A DNA stretch of 64,000 bases, taken from Collybiopsis luxurians FD-317 M1. Its lineage: Eukaryota; Basidiomycota; Agaricomycetes; Agaricales; Omphalotaceae. The DNA lies in NCBI GenBank assembly GCA_000827265.1, contig KN834789.1, forward strand, positions 423,523 through 487,522, in the 5' to 3' direction. Positions within the stretch are counted from its first letter, which is position 1. Each line of letters opens with the position of its first letter. The notes below the pieces were generated by a model that saw only the letters and a program-made list of their open reading frames with translations, was not told where the DNA came from and did not search any database. Positions 24,335-36,025 of this stretch are shown in pieces. Made by a program: the position numbers and the translations under genes.

Positions 24335-25850
24335 TTATAGGACTGTTTTTGATATACTATTCATGACCCTCTGGGTCGATTGAAGTTTTGGAGTAAGCAT
24401 GTTGTATGCTTCCAAGTCGTGCTTCTGAATTTCTGCAGCAAGCTCAGTACGCAGGTTCTCGATGTGTGGCTTCAGAGAATTTCTGATCAGTTCTGTAAAA
24501 TTATCTTCGAGCTCTTCTGCAGTGTCTTCTGGGTAAAAGGGAGAACTAGGGGGAGATATGGGTCTGTCCAGGTAAGATGTTAGCGTGTCAGAGAGTTTTC
24601 GAAGCTCTTCATCATCTTGTGCACGCTCTTTTTGAAGTTTGTCTAGCTGATCCATAAGCTTTGACCGGAATGTTAGATTTTATCCCCACGAAAAAAAGTG
24701 GATTCACCTTGGCTAATTCTGTTTCTTGTTTTACCTGGTTCTCCATTAGTCGGTTGCGTTCAGCATCTAACTGGATATTCTCTGTAGTAATAGACCTTGT
24801 CCACTCTTCCAGCTCAGAAAGTTGATCAGAAATCCCCTCAGCCTTGTGTGGTATAGCATCTAGAGATGAATTCCCTGTAGCCTTGAAATATGATAATATC
24901 ATCTCCTTTAATTTCTGTTCCTCTATATTCACGTCATGCTCTGCAAAATCAACATGGCGGGAGACTTTAAGGATTGCATCCTGTAGGTGTGCCATGCGCC
25001 TTCCCAGATTTGGAGAAACAACGGTCTGAAGGGAGGTATACTTTCGCTTCATATTCATCGCAACATCACCGTCTGGTTCCGTATCTACCTGCTCTCCTTT
25101 TCCCTGACCGGACACAGGAGAAACCGACGCTGCTTGTTCCTGTAAGCGCTCTGCCTCGCTAAGCTTCAGCTTGAGCTCCTCAAGTAAATCTCGGAGCGTC
25201 GAAACTTGAGATTGGAGAGTATGGTCGGAGGGAAAGTCAGAGGGAAGAATTTCTTCGCTGTCTCGGATTCGGGCTTCAGCTGTAGTCATCTGCCTCTCTA
25301 CTTCTTCCCTACGTGCAACTAGCCTTTCAACCACCGCCTTTTGCTTCGAAGAAGGGACGTTCGTGGCATTAGATATTTGTAGACTTTCGGTCAGCCTCTG
25401 GTGTTCCTCCAGTAGAGTGTCATAATCGGCTCTTAATCTTTGAGTCGCTTCAACTTTAGTAAGGTTCTATATCAGATCAGATGTTATAGACTTACTCCAC
25501 AAGCTTCAGCAGTACTCTCTCGCTGTCTTCTGCCGTAGGCTTCTGATCGTGAACTAGACTCTTGGACATCGTGGGCGCTGCACGAGTCACAGGTGATGAA
25601 GGGGATGAACGAGGAGGAGTCTTTGCTAGACGTGGCGGTCCATAATTCGGTCGAAGAGTTGCCCACTCCGGATCGTCCGGATGAACGAACCTGCATCCTT
25701 TGGAACTTGTCGGTGGGTGAGCATGGTATTCGCCGTTGGCCGTCTTCCTGAGCTCCCCCAACGCGTTATAGAACTTTTGAAAAGCTATTAGAGATGCGAA
25801 CAAAGTTCTCGGAATAACCTTACATGGCAGCGCGTCCTGGTCTTTTTCAT
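24335..25850 (-). CDS. Coiled-coil protein with N-terminal CCCH-like zinc-finger motif
   Basis: No named family is recognised. The ATG at 25850 gives MKKTRTRCH, and a splice with acceptor caaaag joins FYNALGELRKT in frame. The segment to GCRFVHPDDPEW then holds C8-H9 and the C-x3-H half of a CCCH finger, although the middle cysteine is not obvious. A Pro/Ser linker follows. The rest is coiled coil: ERQMTTAEARIRDSEE, LRDLLEELKLKLSEAERLQE, MAHLQDAILKVSRHVDF, QLSELEEWTRSITTENIQLD and NQVKQETELAKV. The last exon ends LQSTQRVMNSISKTVL at 24335. At least five exons are seen, some borders approximate. The finger suggests RNA binding and the coils oligomerisation; both are inference. A start further upstream is possible. 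Confidence 0.65.
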
Positions 25851-26357
25851 GGAGTGAGCTGAAGAAGTTGGTCGGGGAGATGATTGGATTAGCGCTGAGA
25901 CGTTCTCACGCTTCTTAATGTATCACTTAAGTCTATTATAGTATTCTTGTACATTCAACCACTCCGGAGTCTGTATTGAAGTTATAAAATCTAGCTATAC
26001 TGAGAAACCATTCATGTGGGAGAGGGCAGTGGGCAATAGACACGCATGAAATGGACACCTCGGGGGAGGGCCCTTAATATCGTTGGCTTATGGCAGAGGG
26101 TCCGTTGGCTTTTAAATAGCCGCTTTGAAATGCATGACTGCAAGAACTCTCATGCTTATCATTCGCAAACTGGTCGATACGCAGCTATTGACTTGGTGAA
26201 GATCACCCAACAATTGGATAGTAAGGATTAATTTCAATAGTAATTGGAGGTAGAAAGCGCGGCATCGGAGAGGACAACTACCAATTACATGCTTCAGCCC
26301 GATGATGATGTGAAGAGAAAATATGCAACGAAGGTTCAAACAATGCCTTTGTGACCA
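25851..26357. other. Intergenic, no gene seen
   Basis: This 507-base stretch has no convincing frame. It must hold the promoter of the coiled-coil gene (right-hand side of that gene) and the 3' UTR of the nuclear-rim gene, or a further terminal exon of the latter. Confidence 0.5.
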
Positions 26358-27722
26358 TCAGTCCTCCCATACACTCACCACCTCCGACTGGTGGGTCATG
26401 ACTGCCACATCTCTGCGAATGGGATTTATTCGAGGGTAAACGAACTATAGAGAGAGAGCTCAATACGTGTGTTGGACCGTAAAACAGGGAAAACCTACCC
26501 CTTCATTGTACTCGTTCATAACCTCTGCATACAAAATCTCCTTGTCTTTGATGAGTGCCTTGTAGGACAACGTCGTAACATGCAACTGCATGAAAATTGT
26601 GAGGAATATGAGAAGGATAAAAGATTTGTCCGTTCCTACCTGCGCTCCGACAACGCCCATAATCACCAACATTATAATCCAATTAGACGAATTAGTCGCC
26701 ATCCACAGGAGTGCATGAACAGGAGAATATATATCAAAAAGCATCATCTCCAGTTCTCCTGGCGTCCAAATCTGCAGCTGCTGTACCCGTGAGGATTTTC
26801 GTAAAGGCTGGGCCGTAGTTGAAGGTTTCATTCCGAGCAAAAATCTCCAAAATGCGATAAAAGCGGACCACGCGCCGTTCTGAAACCTTACTGCAAGAGA
26901 GGGAGGTTCCAGTTTATCGAAATCGAGATCGTCACTGTCAACGAATTTTGCATTCGGGGACGAGACAGGTTCGTCTCGGCGGTGGAGACGGTAAAGTTTG
27001 ATGCGAGTAAAGGTATATACCGCATTCACGACTGATAATGAGACCAGGAAAACTGTCATTGGGATCGTCTAAAAGTTGCATCAGAGGAGAGAACTAGGAT
27101 ATAGAAATCGACAGACCCAATCAAACCACGAACGTCCTTCACTTTCTCTTAACATCTCATTCCATTCCACGTCGCTGGTCTGCGCGCTTCGAGATTGACT
27201 AACGCGTACACAGAGATGAAGAAAGTGAAGAAGGCCTCCAAGCGCGAAAGCAGAAGTTCTTGGGGAAGGTAGAGGTATGTTGTTAGGAAATTGGGAAATT
27301 TCGAATGCTACCCGGGAAGGAAAAGACGACACTCTAGAAAAGTGTCAGAGAAATGACGAGTTTGGATAATGAGCCATTTACTTTTCAATAAAGCCCTTCT
27401 TCTTGATAAAAGCTTTCCTGGCGGGTGTGCCATTTAATGAAGAGCCTGCGACACTAGGCCGGCCTCCACCCCTGGATTTGTTTTGTAAAGGAGTGGCATA
27501 CGGGGGAGGACGTCTTGACCTGGCAGCTTCCCAGTCAAAGGGAACAGAAGAAGAGATGGATGGAGTGCTAGCAGGTGACTGGTGAATGCCAATGGAGACT
27601 CTACCTCTTGGTTTCGGTGTAACTGGTGCTGAATAGGCGGGAGACGCGTGATTTGAAGAGCCAGAGCGACTTGGAGAAGCAGAAGAGGCATTATTTGCCT
27701 GAGCAAAACGTCTGAGAGCCAT
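26358..27722 (-). CDS. Nuclear-rim protein, Nur1/Mug154-like (DUF2418)
   Basis: In yeasts, Nur1-type inner-nuclear-membrane proteins tether heterochromatin and rDNA. The start at 27722 gives MALRRFAQANNASSASPSRS and a basic, Ser/Pro-rich nucleoplasmic end up to KAFIKKKGFIEK. After a splice comes ISQFPNNIPLPSPRTSAFAL and the first hydrophobic stretch, then MTVFLVSLSVVNAVYTFTRI. The DUF2418 core follows: SAFIAFWRFLLG, QIWTPGELEMMLFDIYSPVH, NWIIMLVIMGVVGAQ, LHVTTLSYKALIKDKEIL, YAEVMNEYNEG, then FVYPRINPIRRDVAVMTHQS. I end the gene at the TGA at 26358-26360 (EVVSVWED), but a gtgagt lies exactly at EV|V, so a further exon is possible. At least five exons. Family call is by motif layout, fairly confident. 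Confidence 0.75.
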
Positions 27723-28050
27723 TGTTGGTGTCAAGCACGCGCACACAAAATAATCTCGGCCCGGCTGCCGGCTTTGCCTAACCATTGCCTCGTTTTGATC
27801 ACGTGAAGTCACGTGTAACAAGTTTAAGTTCAAGCCCCCAAAAAATTCCAACTTCAACTCGCTTTATTCTTTCTCTCTTCTTTACTTCCATCGCGTCACC
27901 CTGCCTCCCTCCACACGTAAATCTATCACGACGTCCATTCTACGTCCTCAAACAGCCACTTCTCTGTCGCCCAGCTCTAGTATCAGGTATTCCTCTTTTT
28001 GTTCTTCTCATTGTGTAAGTACTGAACAAGTTTTCGTCCACAGCGTCAGA
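27723..28050. promoter_or_regulatory. Divergent promoter region (nuclear-rim gene / TM coiled-coil gene)
   Basis: These 328 bases lie between two opposite start codons. The right half is strongly pyrimidine-rich (ttctttctctcttctttacttcc at about 27865-27890, split by cgc), a common feature upstream of highly expressed fungal genes. A cacgtg-like gatcacgtgaagtcacgtg pair lies at 27798-27816, two E-box cores 11 bases apart. A cag just before the start (tccacagcgtcagaatg) may mark a 5' UTR intron. Confidence 0.5.
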
Positions 28051-29430
28051 ATGGCTCAACCTTCATCTTCTCACCGTGATCGTGACGAACACCACCGTCA
28101 TCATCGTAGCGAACGCTCTTCGCACCACCACCACAGAACAATATCTTCCACTACACTACTTCTCGTCCTTTCCCTCGTTCTCGCCGTCCTTGCAATCATG
28201 CTTTCCCTTCCCTCCAGCTCAACTGGTAATCCTGCAGACCCAACCACGTCAGGTGTTTGGAACTATCTCACTCCAAAACGTACCCAGGCCTTGATTGCTC
28301 GGGAAAGTGCCGTCGCCGTTCGTGAAGCTGAAGTCGCCCGCCGTGAAGCTGAGCTTCTTGCTGGTGCCCCAGGCGGTGTGATTGCGACGCCTTCTCCCGT
28401 TCTTTGCCCCCCTTGTCTCGCCGCAACTACAGTCGAGACGATCACAGGTCCTATACAGACTGTCATCAAGGAAATCGTCAAAGAAGACTCGTTGACTCCC
28501 CCAGGGTGGTCGAGTCCTCGTCTTGACGATATCCTGGACAGGGAGCTCAAAATTGCAGAGAGGGAACGCGAAATCAGCAAGCGTGAAGAAAACGTCAACC
28601 GGAGAGAACACGATGCTGCCCGTCGGGAAAACTGGATTATGGAGCAGCTCATGTCAGTTCAACTTTTTACGTATTGATTACCTCTTCTAATTTCCTTTTT
28701 TTTCTTTCTTTTGCAGTGCTCTCGGAAACGATAGTCCCGCCGTCGAAGAGGAATACGTCTATGAACCCGTGGGGTCCAAGCGTAAACCCAAGGTAGCGCC
28801 ACCCTCCCCGCGCCGTTCCGAGCTTTGAGACGAAGGAGGTTTCATTCGAGCGTTTTTCTTGCTTCATATACATAGTCCGTATGAATCCTATCCTGCCCCC
28901 TCCCTCCTTCGTCCGGGCTTGGGGGACGTACGGTGTTTTTGTTTTGTCCCCCTCGCCCCCTTCGTTACCCTTTTGGTTGTCAGTCAAGAGAATTATTTTT
29001 GATTCCGTATCGATGATCGATGTGTCGATCGCGTCGCGTTTTATATACCCACGTGATGGGTTCACCTTACCTTTCCTTGACTGGCTATCAAAAGGGCGTC
29101 ATCTTGCTCATCCTATCCATTTCTTTTTATCATGTGAATGGTTTTACTGACTACTGTTTTTTATAGTATCAAGAGCTTCCTCCGTTGGTCATTTCAGAAA
29201 CGCAGTACGAGACCGAAACAAAAACAGTCACCCAAACAGCCTACGTTCCCTCGCCATCTGCCACCCGAGTCGTGGCCTTCCCTACGCCTGAAGCCGTTGA
29301 AATGTCCGTGACCACGTCGATTCCTCGAACAACCGCAGTGGAATACATCACTGAAGAGGAAGAACCCGTGGTTGTCCGGGCTAGACCTACCGCACGCCGT
29401 GCTCCTGCCGGATGGTTCCCTGGCTGGTAG
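28051..29430 (+). CDS. Single-TM protein with His-rich head and coiled coil, function unknown
   Basis: Three exons splice in phase: 28051-28652, 28717-28792 and 29167-29430, giving 313 aa. Residues 10-30 are His/Arg/Ser-rich (HHRHHRSERSSHHHH), followed by one TM segment (TLLLVLSLVLAVLAIMLSL). Two similar coiled-coil blocks follow: ALIARESAVAVREAEVARRE and LDRELKIAEREREISKREEN, separated by a Pro/Cys linker (SPVLCPPCLAATT). The C-terminal exon is Thr/Val-rich (ETETKTVTQTAYVPSPSATR) and ends APAGWFPGW. No catalytic motif is seen. The topology is likely N-in, C-out or ER-anchored; not decidable here. The second intron is 374 nt, several times the local norm, and its donor (AAG|gtagcg) is weak. 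Without that splice the frame ends 11 codons later at TGA 28826-28828. Confidence 0.7.
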
Positions 29431-29916
29431 ACAGCTGGTTTGATTGTTCTCTTTAATGTCCCGTAACGTTATTTGTAGTGATTTACGTGTTTGCTTGCTT
29501 ATTTCCTTTTTCCTCGCTTATTCTTGGCCGTTTTTCTTATTTGCTTACCTTACTTGCGCGCTCGAATCTCCTTTCATCTCTATTCATCTCGCGGAACCTC
29601 CTTGATATTCTTCTCTTTGTGTGCTTTTGGAACGTGAACGATTTCCTACCTCGGGTTCTCTGCTTTGGCGGCCTTGAAGTACTTATCTGTCCGACCTTTT
29701 TCCTCTTTTTACGAGTACTTTACAGACACAAAGTTGGATGACATTGACGACTTACTTACCGTTTAACGTACGATTCCTGACGATGTAAGTAGTGTAGATT
29801 ATGGTAGAACTTATATATGTATCTTTGCTCTGAATATTAAGCGTCGGCGTCAAACAAAGTTCAGACTGACTTCGACGCCGTTGTGATAGCTGCGAAGTCT
29901 GACTCTTTCCACTTTA
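29431..29916. other. Intergenic, no gene seen
   Basis: This 486-base stretch is T-rich downstream of the TM gene, then contains the mtPheRS promoter. A tatatatg lies at about 29811-29818, some 100 bases before the start codon. No coding frame has recognisable content. Confidence 0.5.
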
Positions 29917-31382
29917 ATGTTGCAGCTTCGGCTGTCTTGTGCTCTGCGGAATTGCCGGCCTGCATACCGCAGCTTCAACACCACCGCCGTTAGACTCAAG
30001 CCGCTGGTTATTCTCGACGAGCAGCATGCTACTGACAAAGTCACCAATGTCACCCCAGCAATCCTGTCCAAAATCCCCATGCGACTACACAACCAGACTG
30101 ACCATCCCCTCAGCATCCTGAAAACAATCATTCAATCCCACTACGACGACTTTTCCCACTTTTCTTCCTTGTCGCCATTGGTCACCCCCTTCAAGAATTT
30201 CGATGAGCTCTCCTTCCCAAAAGACCACCCAGGTCGTTCCGTCACGGACAGTTATTATATTAACAAGGATCTAATGCTCCGCACACATACTTCTGCTCAC
30301 GAAGTTCAAGTTTTTGGTGAAAAACAAGACAAGTGGCTGCTTACGGCGGATGTGTACCGGCGAGACGAGATTGACCGGTCGCACTATCCCGTTTTCCACC
30401 AGATGGAAGGCGCTAGACTGTTCGATGCTACTGCGGCGGGTATGAAGGAGGTTGAGGAGGACAATGCTCGTCTTGAAGGGATCCTAAAGCAATCGAATAT
30501 AGTCATCGAGGATATTCCTCACATCTCGGAGGCCAACCCTGTTCAACCGACTCATAACCCCGCACATGCGGAACTGGTAGCGAAGAATCTCAAGTTGTCG
30601 TTGAACAGTCTGATCCTACGCCTGTTTGGATCTGGAGAAAGGTCATCACCTTTGCGTGTACGGTGGATAGAGGCGTATTTTCCGTTTACGAGCCCGAGTT
30701 TCGAGGTTGAGGTGTTTTACGGGGGAAGGTGGCTGGAGATTTTGGGGTCTGGTGTTGTTTTGCAGTCCACGCTTGATAAAGCGAGTGAGTGCGATTCCTC
30801 GTTCTAAGACGCGTCTATATGCTGAGCCTTTTTGTCAGATGTTCAAGGCAAGATTGGTTGGGCTTTCGGTCTCGGTCTGGAACGAATTGCTATGGTTCTG
30901 TTTTCAATACCGGATATTCGTTTGTTCTGGTCTCAAGACGAACGCTTCCTCTCGCAATTCAAATCTGGAGAAATTACAACGTTCAAACCGTATTCCAAGT
31001 TTCCCGCATGTTTTAAGGATCTTAGTTTTTGGAATCCAGAAGGTTCTGCCCCGCTGCACGATAATGACTTTTGCGACGTCGTTCGGGATGTTGCTGGGGA
31101 TCTCGTGGAAGACGTAAAATTGGTATGTACCCTGACTCAAGTATTTGACTGTACTAGACGGCTGGAACAGATCGATTCTTTCGTGCATCCAAAAACGAAC
31201 CGGTCGAGTTCGTGTTATAGAATTAATTACAGGTCCATGGACAGGCAAGTTGGCTTTACAAGAGAGCAAGAATAAATCGCTGACTGTTTGGGACTAGGTC
31301 TTTGTCGAACGAAGAAGTCAACGAACTGCAAAAGCAAGTTGTGAATCGTCTGACAGGGGAATTTAGAGTAGAGATTCGTTAA
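29917..31382 (+). CDS. MSF1: Mitochondrial phenylalanyl-tRNA synthetase
   Basis: This monomeric class II synthetase charges mitochondrial tRNA-Phe. The start at 29917 gives [20 protein letters not shown], an Arg-rich presequence without acidic residues, as expected for matrix import. Then come [14 protein letters not shown], the motif-1 region, [20 protein letters not shown] (Phe-binding pocket entry; THTSAHE), and motif 2 [20 protein letters not shown] followed by [11 protein letters not shown]. Motif 3 is [20 protein letters not shown] at 30850-30910. The C-terminal anticodon-binding domain has [22 protein letters not shown] and ends EFRVEIR, TAA at 31380-31382. There are about five exons; introns lie near 30785-30837, 31123-31170 and 31240-31297. 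Everything needed for activity is present. Confidence 0.94.
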
Positions 31383-31450
31383 TTATTACGCAAAAGACTA
31401 CAGTATGCTCTAGTCAACGTAGCACTAAACCGCCTTAGCCCTAGAAAGTC

Positions 31451-32275
31451 CTATGAAGAAGTATCTTGCACCACTCCGACCTGGGCAGCGCGTAAAACCC
31501 GATCCTTGATCATATATCCAGACTTCTGGCACTCTAGCACTGTTCCAGGCTCTTTGCCAGGGATAGGTGCCTGATACAAGGCTTCGTGAAGATTGGGATC
31601 AAACTTGTCGCCCGTAGGGTCGAAAGGTTTCACGTGGTATTTGAAGAGGGTTTGCAAGAGCTGACGTTGGGTCATTTCGACGCCAGTGTGCAGCTCTTGA
31701 AGGTAAGCCTGAGCGGATTTTGGAGGGTCGGAAAGATTTTGGGATTCTGATGGGGCGGAGGATTCGGAAGAGGGTGATAATGCAGAGGTAGGTACGGATT
31801 TTAAAGCGAGAGAGAGTACGTCGACGGTTTCGAGAAGGTCTGAGGCGAAACGGGTAATGGCAAAGTCGCGAGTCTGCTCCTTTTCACGAGCAGAATTTCG
31901 CTGGAGATTGAGAAAATCTGCTTGGAGATAGCGAAGACGGCTCTACAGAATGTCAAATGAGCTGAACGGAATCAGGCAAGTTGAATTTGAACGCACTGTC
32001 AAGTCGACGACTTCGGCCTCCTTGGCCTTTAATTTTTCGGCTTCTGGTGAAGGAGCGGGCTGAGTTTGAGAGTCCTGGCCCTGGCCCTGGCTCTGTTTTC
32101 CCTCTTGGTCCTTGTTTGGTTCCTCTGGCTGGTCAGATTTTGTTTCCGAGTAAGCTCGTCTGAAATTTATGAGTTGTGGACGAGAAAAGGAAGCAGAAGG
32201 ACGAGCCAGCGTCCTTGAGGACAATGAAGCCGAACATGAACGGAATATATGACGGGAGTAGACGGAGCTCATCAT
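31451..32275 (-). CDS. MGE1: Mitochondrial GrpE, nucleotide exchange factor of matrix Hsp70
   Basis: Mge1 releases ADP from Ssc1/mtHsp70 during protein import and folding. The start at 32275 gives MMSSVYSRHIFRSCSASLSS, an Arg/Ser-rich presequence. After an acidic/Gln-rich spacer comes the long dimerising helix: AEVVDLTSRLRYLQADFLNL and QRNSAREKEQTRDFAITRFA, the last part matching the GrpE core. Then DLLETVDVLSLALKSVP, a Ser-rich loop, GVEMTQRQLLQTLFKYHVKP, FDPNLHEALYQAP and the beta-domain end VLECQKSGYMIKDRVLRAAQ, finishing VGVVQDTSS. Two exons, the intron near 31943-31993. It is convergent with MSF1 (68 bp between stops) and divergent from ADE3. Confidence 0.94.
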
Positions 32276-32522
32276 GGTCGGGTCCCAGGACGAATTTTTT
32301 TAGACGCCGGCAAGGACAAAGTATCGGACCGCCATAACAGGGAAAAAAAAAAAACCTTGAAATAAAAAAACATAAAACGGACATTGAACGGGCCTTGCTC
32401 TCACAAAAAAAAAAAAAAGAATGCTCTGTTCAAAGGGCACTCTTTTTTTTAATTTCACTCGGAGCCACACGGAACTCCGAAGAGTCACTCAAAATTCTCA
32501 CTTTCTCTTTCTTTCCCGTACC
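32276..32522. promoter_or_regulatory. Divergent promoter MGE1 / ADE3 with homopolymer A/T tracts
   Basis: These 247 bases separate two housekeeping starts. They hold three A/T homopolymer runs (aaaaaaaaaaaa from 32343, aaaaaaaaaaaaaa from 32406 and tttttttt from 32443). Such poly(dA:dT) tracts are known in fungi to keep promoters nucleosome-free. A CT-rich stretch (ctttctctttctttcc) sits just before the ADE3 start. Confidence 0.6.
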
Positions 32523-35500
32523 ATGTCCTCCTCTGCCAACAAGATAGACGGCACTGTTATCGCAAAGTGAGTTTATTCTTTCTCTCTATTGCTCTCTGCT
32601 CAACATACACCCAGATCTATACGCGATAATGTCGCGTCCAGAATTCAGCAGCTTAAATCCAAGCATCCTCGTTTCCAGGCTCAATTGGTCATCGTTCAGG
32701 CTGGAGAACGTCCAGACTCTTCTGCATATGTCCGTATGAAAGCTAAGGCTGCAGAAGAAGTCGGTATCAACTACAGGCATATCGCTTTACCTGCAGAAGC
32801 TTCTGTAGAACAAGTTGTAGAAACGGTCAAGACTCTCAACAACGACGATTCAGTCAGCGGTATCCTAGTTCAACTTCCTCTCGGCGACCACGTCACTCCC
32901 GATGGCGAACGTACCGTCACAGAGGCCGTAAAGCCAGAAAAGGACGTAGATGGGTACGCTCAAACTCCCTCTCGATATAATCCCGCACTCTTATGTCTTC
33001 TTGGCCTTTAGATTCCACGCTTACAACATTGGTCACTTGTCATCTCGCGCATCGGTCCCACTATTCTCTCCTTGCACCCCAACTGCCGTTATCAGGCTCC
33101 TCGAATCTACCGGTCAGTCCCTCTCTGGCGCCAATGCCGTCGTCCTAGGTCGCAGCGACATTGTCGGAAGTCCCGTAGCTTCCATGCTCCGCAATCGCGA
33201 TGCTACAGTCACTCAGTGCCATAGTCGAACCAAAAATATCGAAGCCATCGTACGTGTCACGCGACTCATCCCACCCAATAAATCCAACCTATCACTTTCC
33301 AGGTGAAAAACGCAGACATTGTCGTCTCCGCTATTGGCAAGGCAGAGTTTGTCAAGGGTTCGTGGCTCAAACCTGGTGCGATCGTAATCGATGTGGGAAT
33401 CAATTATGTGCCCGGTGAGCACTTCAGTTGTACCCTGGTTCAAGGCGCAATTTCTCATTGGGCAATCAGATTCTACGAAAAAATCCGGCCAGAGGCTTGT
33501 CGGTGATGTCGAATACTCTTCTGCTAGTCAAGTCGCGTCGTACATCACTCCTGTTCCGGGAGGAGTCGGTCCGATGACGGTCGCAATGCTCATGGAGAAT
33601 ACGCTCAAATCGGCGGAACGACTCTGGGAAATTTCGCGTCAACGCAAGGTCCAACCCTTGCCGCTGAACATTTTGGAAAAGGTTCCCAGCGATATCGAGA
33701 TTGCAATGGCCCAGACCCCCAAACCTGTTTCTCAGCTCGCTCAGGAAATAGGTATATTGCCTGACGAACTTGAGAGCTATGGCAAGTACAAAGCCAAAGT
33801 TGAGTTGAGTGTCCTCGATCGGTTGGCGCATCGTAAGGATGGCAAGTACATTGTCATCGCTGGGTAATATTTCTGTCTTGTTCCCACCGTGCGAAGCTCA
33901 TTCTTCTTTGCAGAATCACTCCTACTCCACTCGGTGAGGGCAAATCTACCACCACCATTGGATTGGCCCAGGCTTTAGGAGCAGAACTTGGTCGGCCCGC
34001 GTTTGCTTGCGTCAGACAGCCAAGTCAGGGTCCAACCTTTGGAATTAAAGGAGGTGCCGCTGGCGGTGGATACAGCCAGGTTATTCCCATGGATGAAGTA
34101 TGTTCAAGGACTCTTTCGTGGGTGTAAACTGAGAATTGTACTAGTTCAATTTGCATCTCACCGGTGATATCCACGCCGTAACTGCTGCGAACAACTTGCT
34201 AGGTTGGTATTCTGTCCCGAGCTCAACATACAACTAATCCACCTCTAGCGGCTGCGCTTGATGCTCGCATGTTCCATGAGGCTACTCAATCTGACAAGGT
34301 TAGTTGTTGTATTCAATCCATCAAGCCTATCTATAATTGCGAAATAGGCATTGTACAGTCGCCTTGTACCGACCAAGAAAGGCAAACGGGAATTCGCTCC
34401 GTTGATGCTCAAACGTCTTCAAAAGCTCGGAATTAATAAAACGGACCCCAATGAGCTCACACCAGAGGAAATTACCAAATTCGCTCGCCTGGATATCGAC
34501 CCAGAGACCATCACCTGGAACCGTGTCCTAGACACTAATGACCGTTTCCTTCGTAAAATCACCATCGGCCGCAATCCCACCGAACAGGGACATGAACGCG
34601 AAGCTGGTTTTGATATCGCTGTTGCTAGCGAATGTATGGCCGTATTGGCACTTGCTACTAGTCTCGAAGACATGAAGAACCGTCTTGGTGCCATGGTTGT
34701 TGCCACGAGCAAGCAGGGCCTACCCGTCACCGCTGACGACGTTGGTGTGACTGGTGCTTTGGCCGTCTTGATGAAGGATGCAATCAAGCCTAATCTTATG
34801 CAAACGCTGCAGGTACGGAGATTTATGAGAATGGCTTTATAGGATGCTGAAACCTACGATTTGACCAGGGTACACCCGTTTTTGTTCACGCGGGGCCTTT
34901 TGCTAACATTGCTCATGGAAATTCTTCCATTCTCGCTGACCGTGTCGCCCTCAAGCTCGCGGGTACCGAGGAAGGCGACTCGCCTGACCGTGTCGGCTAT
35001 GTCCTCACTGAAGGCGGCTTTGGCGCTGACATGGGTATGGAGAAATTCTGCAACATCAAATGCCGCGTTAGTGGACTCACTCCGGATGCGACTGTCATTG
35101 TGGCCACGACGCGGGCGCTTAAGATGCACGGAGGGGGGCCTGAAGTTACGCCGGGTAAACCTCTTCATGAGACGTATACCAAGGAAGACTTGGTCACACT
35201 CAAGGAGGGATGCAAGAACCTTGTCCAACATATCAAGAATTCTCGCAAGTTTGGGATCAAGGTTATCGTTGCCATTAATCAGTTTGCGTGAGTGTTGCGA
35301 AAGGATATGCTGAAAGCGCCGCTAATTTTGCGTCGATACAGGACTGATACTCCCGCCGAGCTTGGTTAGTGTCAGCTATGTATATATTCGAATGCGTCAC
35401 TAACTTTAATCCAGCTCTCATCCGTGACGAAGCTCTCGCTGGTGGCGCTGACGCTGCTGTCGTAAGTAATCACTGGGCAGAGGGTGGCAAGGGAGCCCGT

Positions 35501-36025
35501 GCTCTTGCAGAGGCAGTCATTGCAACTTGCGAAGGCTCATCAAACTTCAAGTTCTTGTACGATCTTGATTTACCCATTGAGGAAAAGATTTCCATCATCT
35601 CGAAAGAAATCTACGGTGCTGACGGGATCGAGTTGAGCGATCTTGCCAAGCAACAAGTTGACACGTATACCCGCCAAGGTTACGGCGGTCTTCCGAGTGC
35701 GTTCCTGCTCTCTTCAGACTCTTCTCAGTGATGTTCTGACGCGCTTCGTAGTATGTATGGCTAAGACACAATATTCATTCTCTCATGATCCCAAGCTCAA
35801 GGGTGTGCCTTCGGGATTTACCATTCCAATTCGCTCAGTGAGATTGTCAGCAGGAGCAGGATTCCTGTGAGAGCCCTTCGTCTACTCCTCCATGTCAAGT
35901 CTGATGTTCTTGATCATAGCTATCCCCTCCTTGGCGAAATGCAAACCATGCCCGGTCTTGGAACTCGTCCTGGATTCTGGGAAGTTGGTGTCGACGAAAC
36001 CGGCCGTGTTCACGGTCTCTTCTAA
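32523..36025 (+). CDS. ADE3: Trifunctional C1-tetrahydrofolate synthase
   Basis: One chain carries methylene-THF dehydrogenase, methenyl-THF cyclohydrolase and 10-formyl-THF synthetase, feeding one-carbon units to purine, methionine and dTMP synthesis. The start at 32523 gives [15 protein letters not shown], with no mitochondrial presequence, so I favour the cytosolic ADE3 type over MIS1. Dehydrogenase/cyclohydrolase motifs are [17 protein letters not shown] (catalytic Tyr/Lys), [33 protein letters not shown] and [19 protein letters not shown]. The synthetase part has the P-loop [62 protein letters not shown] and the end [20 protein letters not shown], then [19 protein letters not shown]. About twelve exons. 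All catalytic motifs are intact. Confidence 0.95.
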
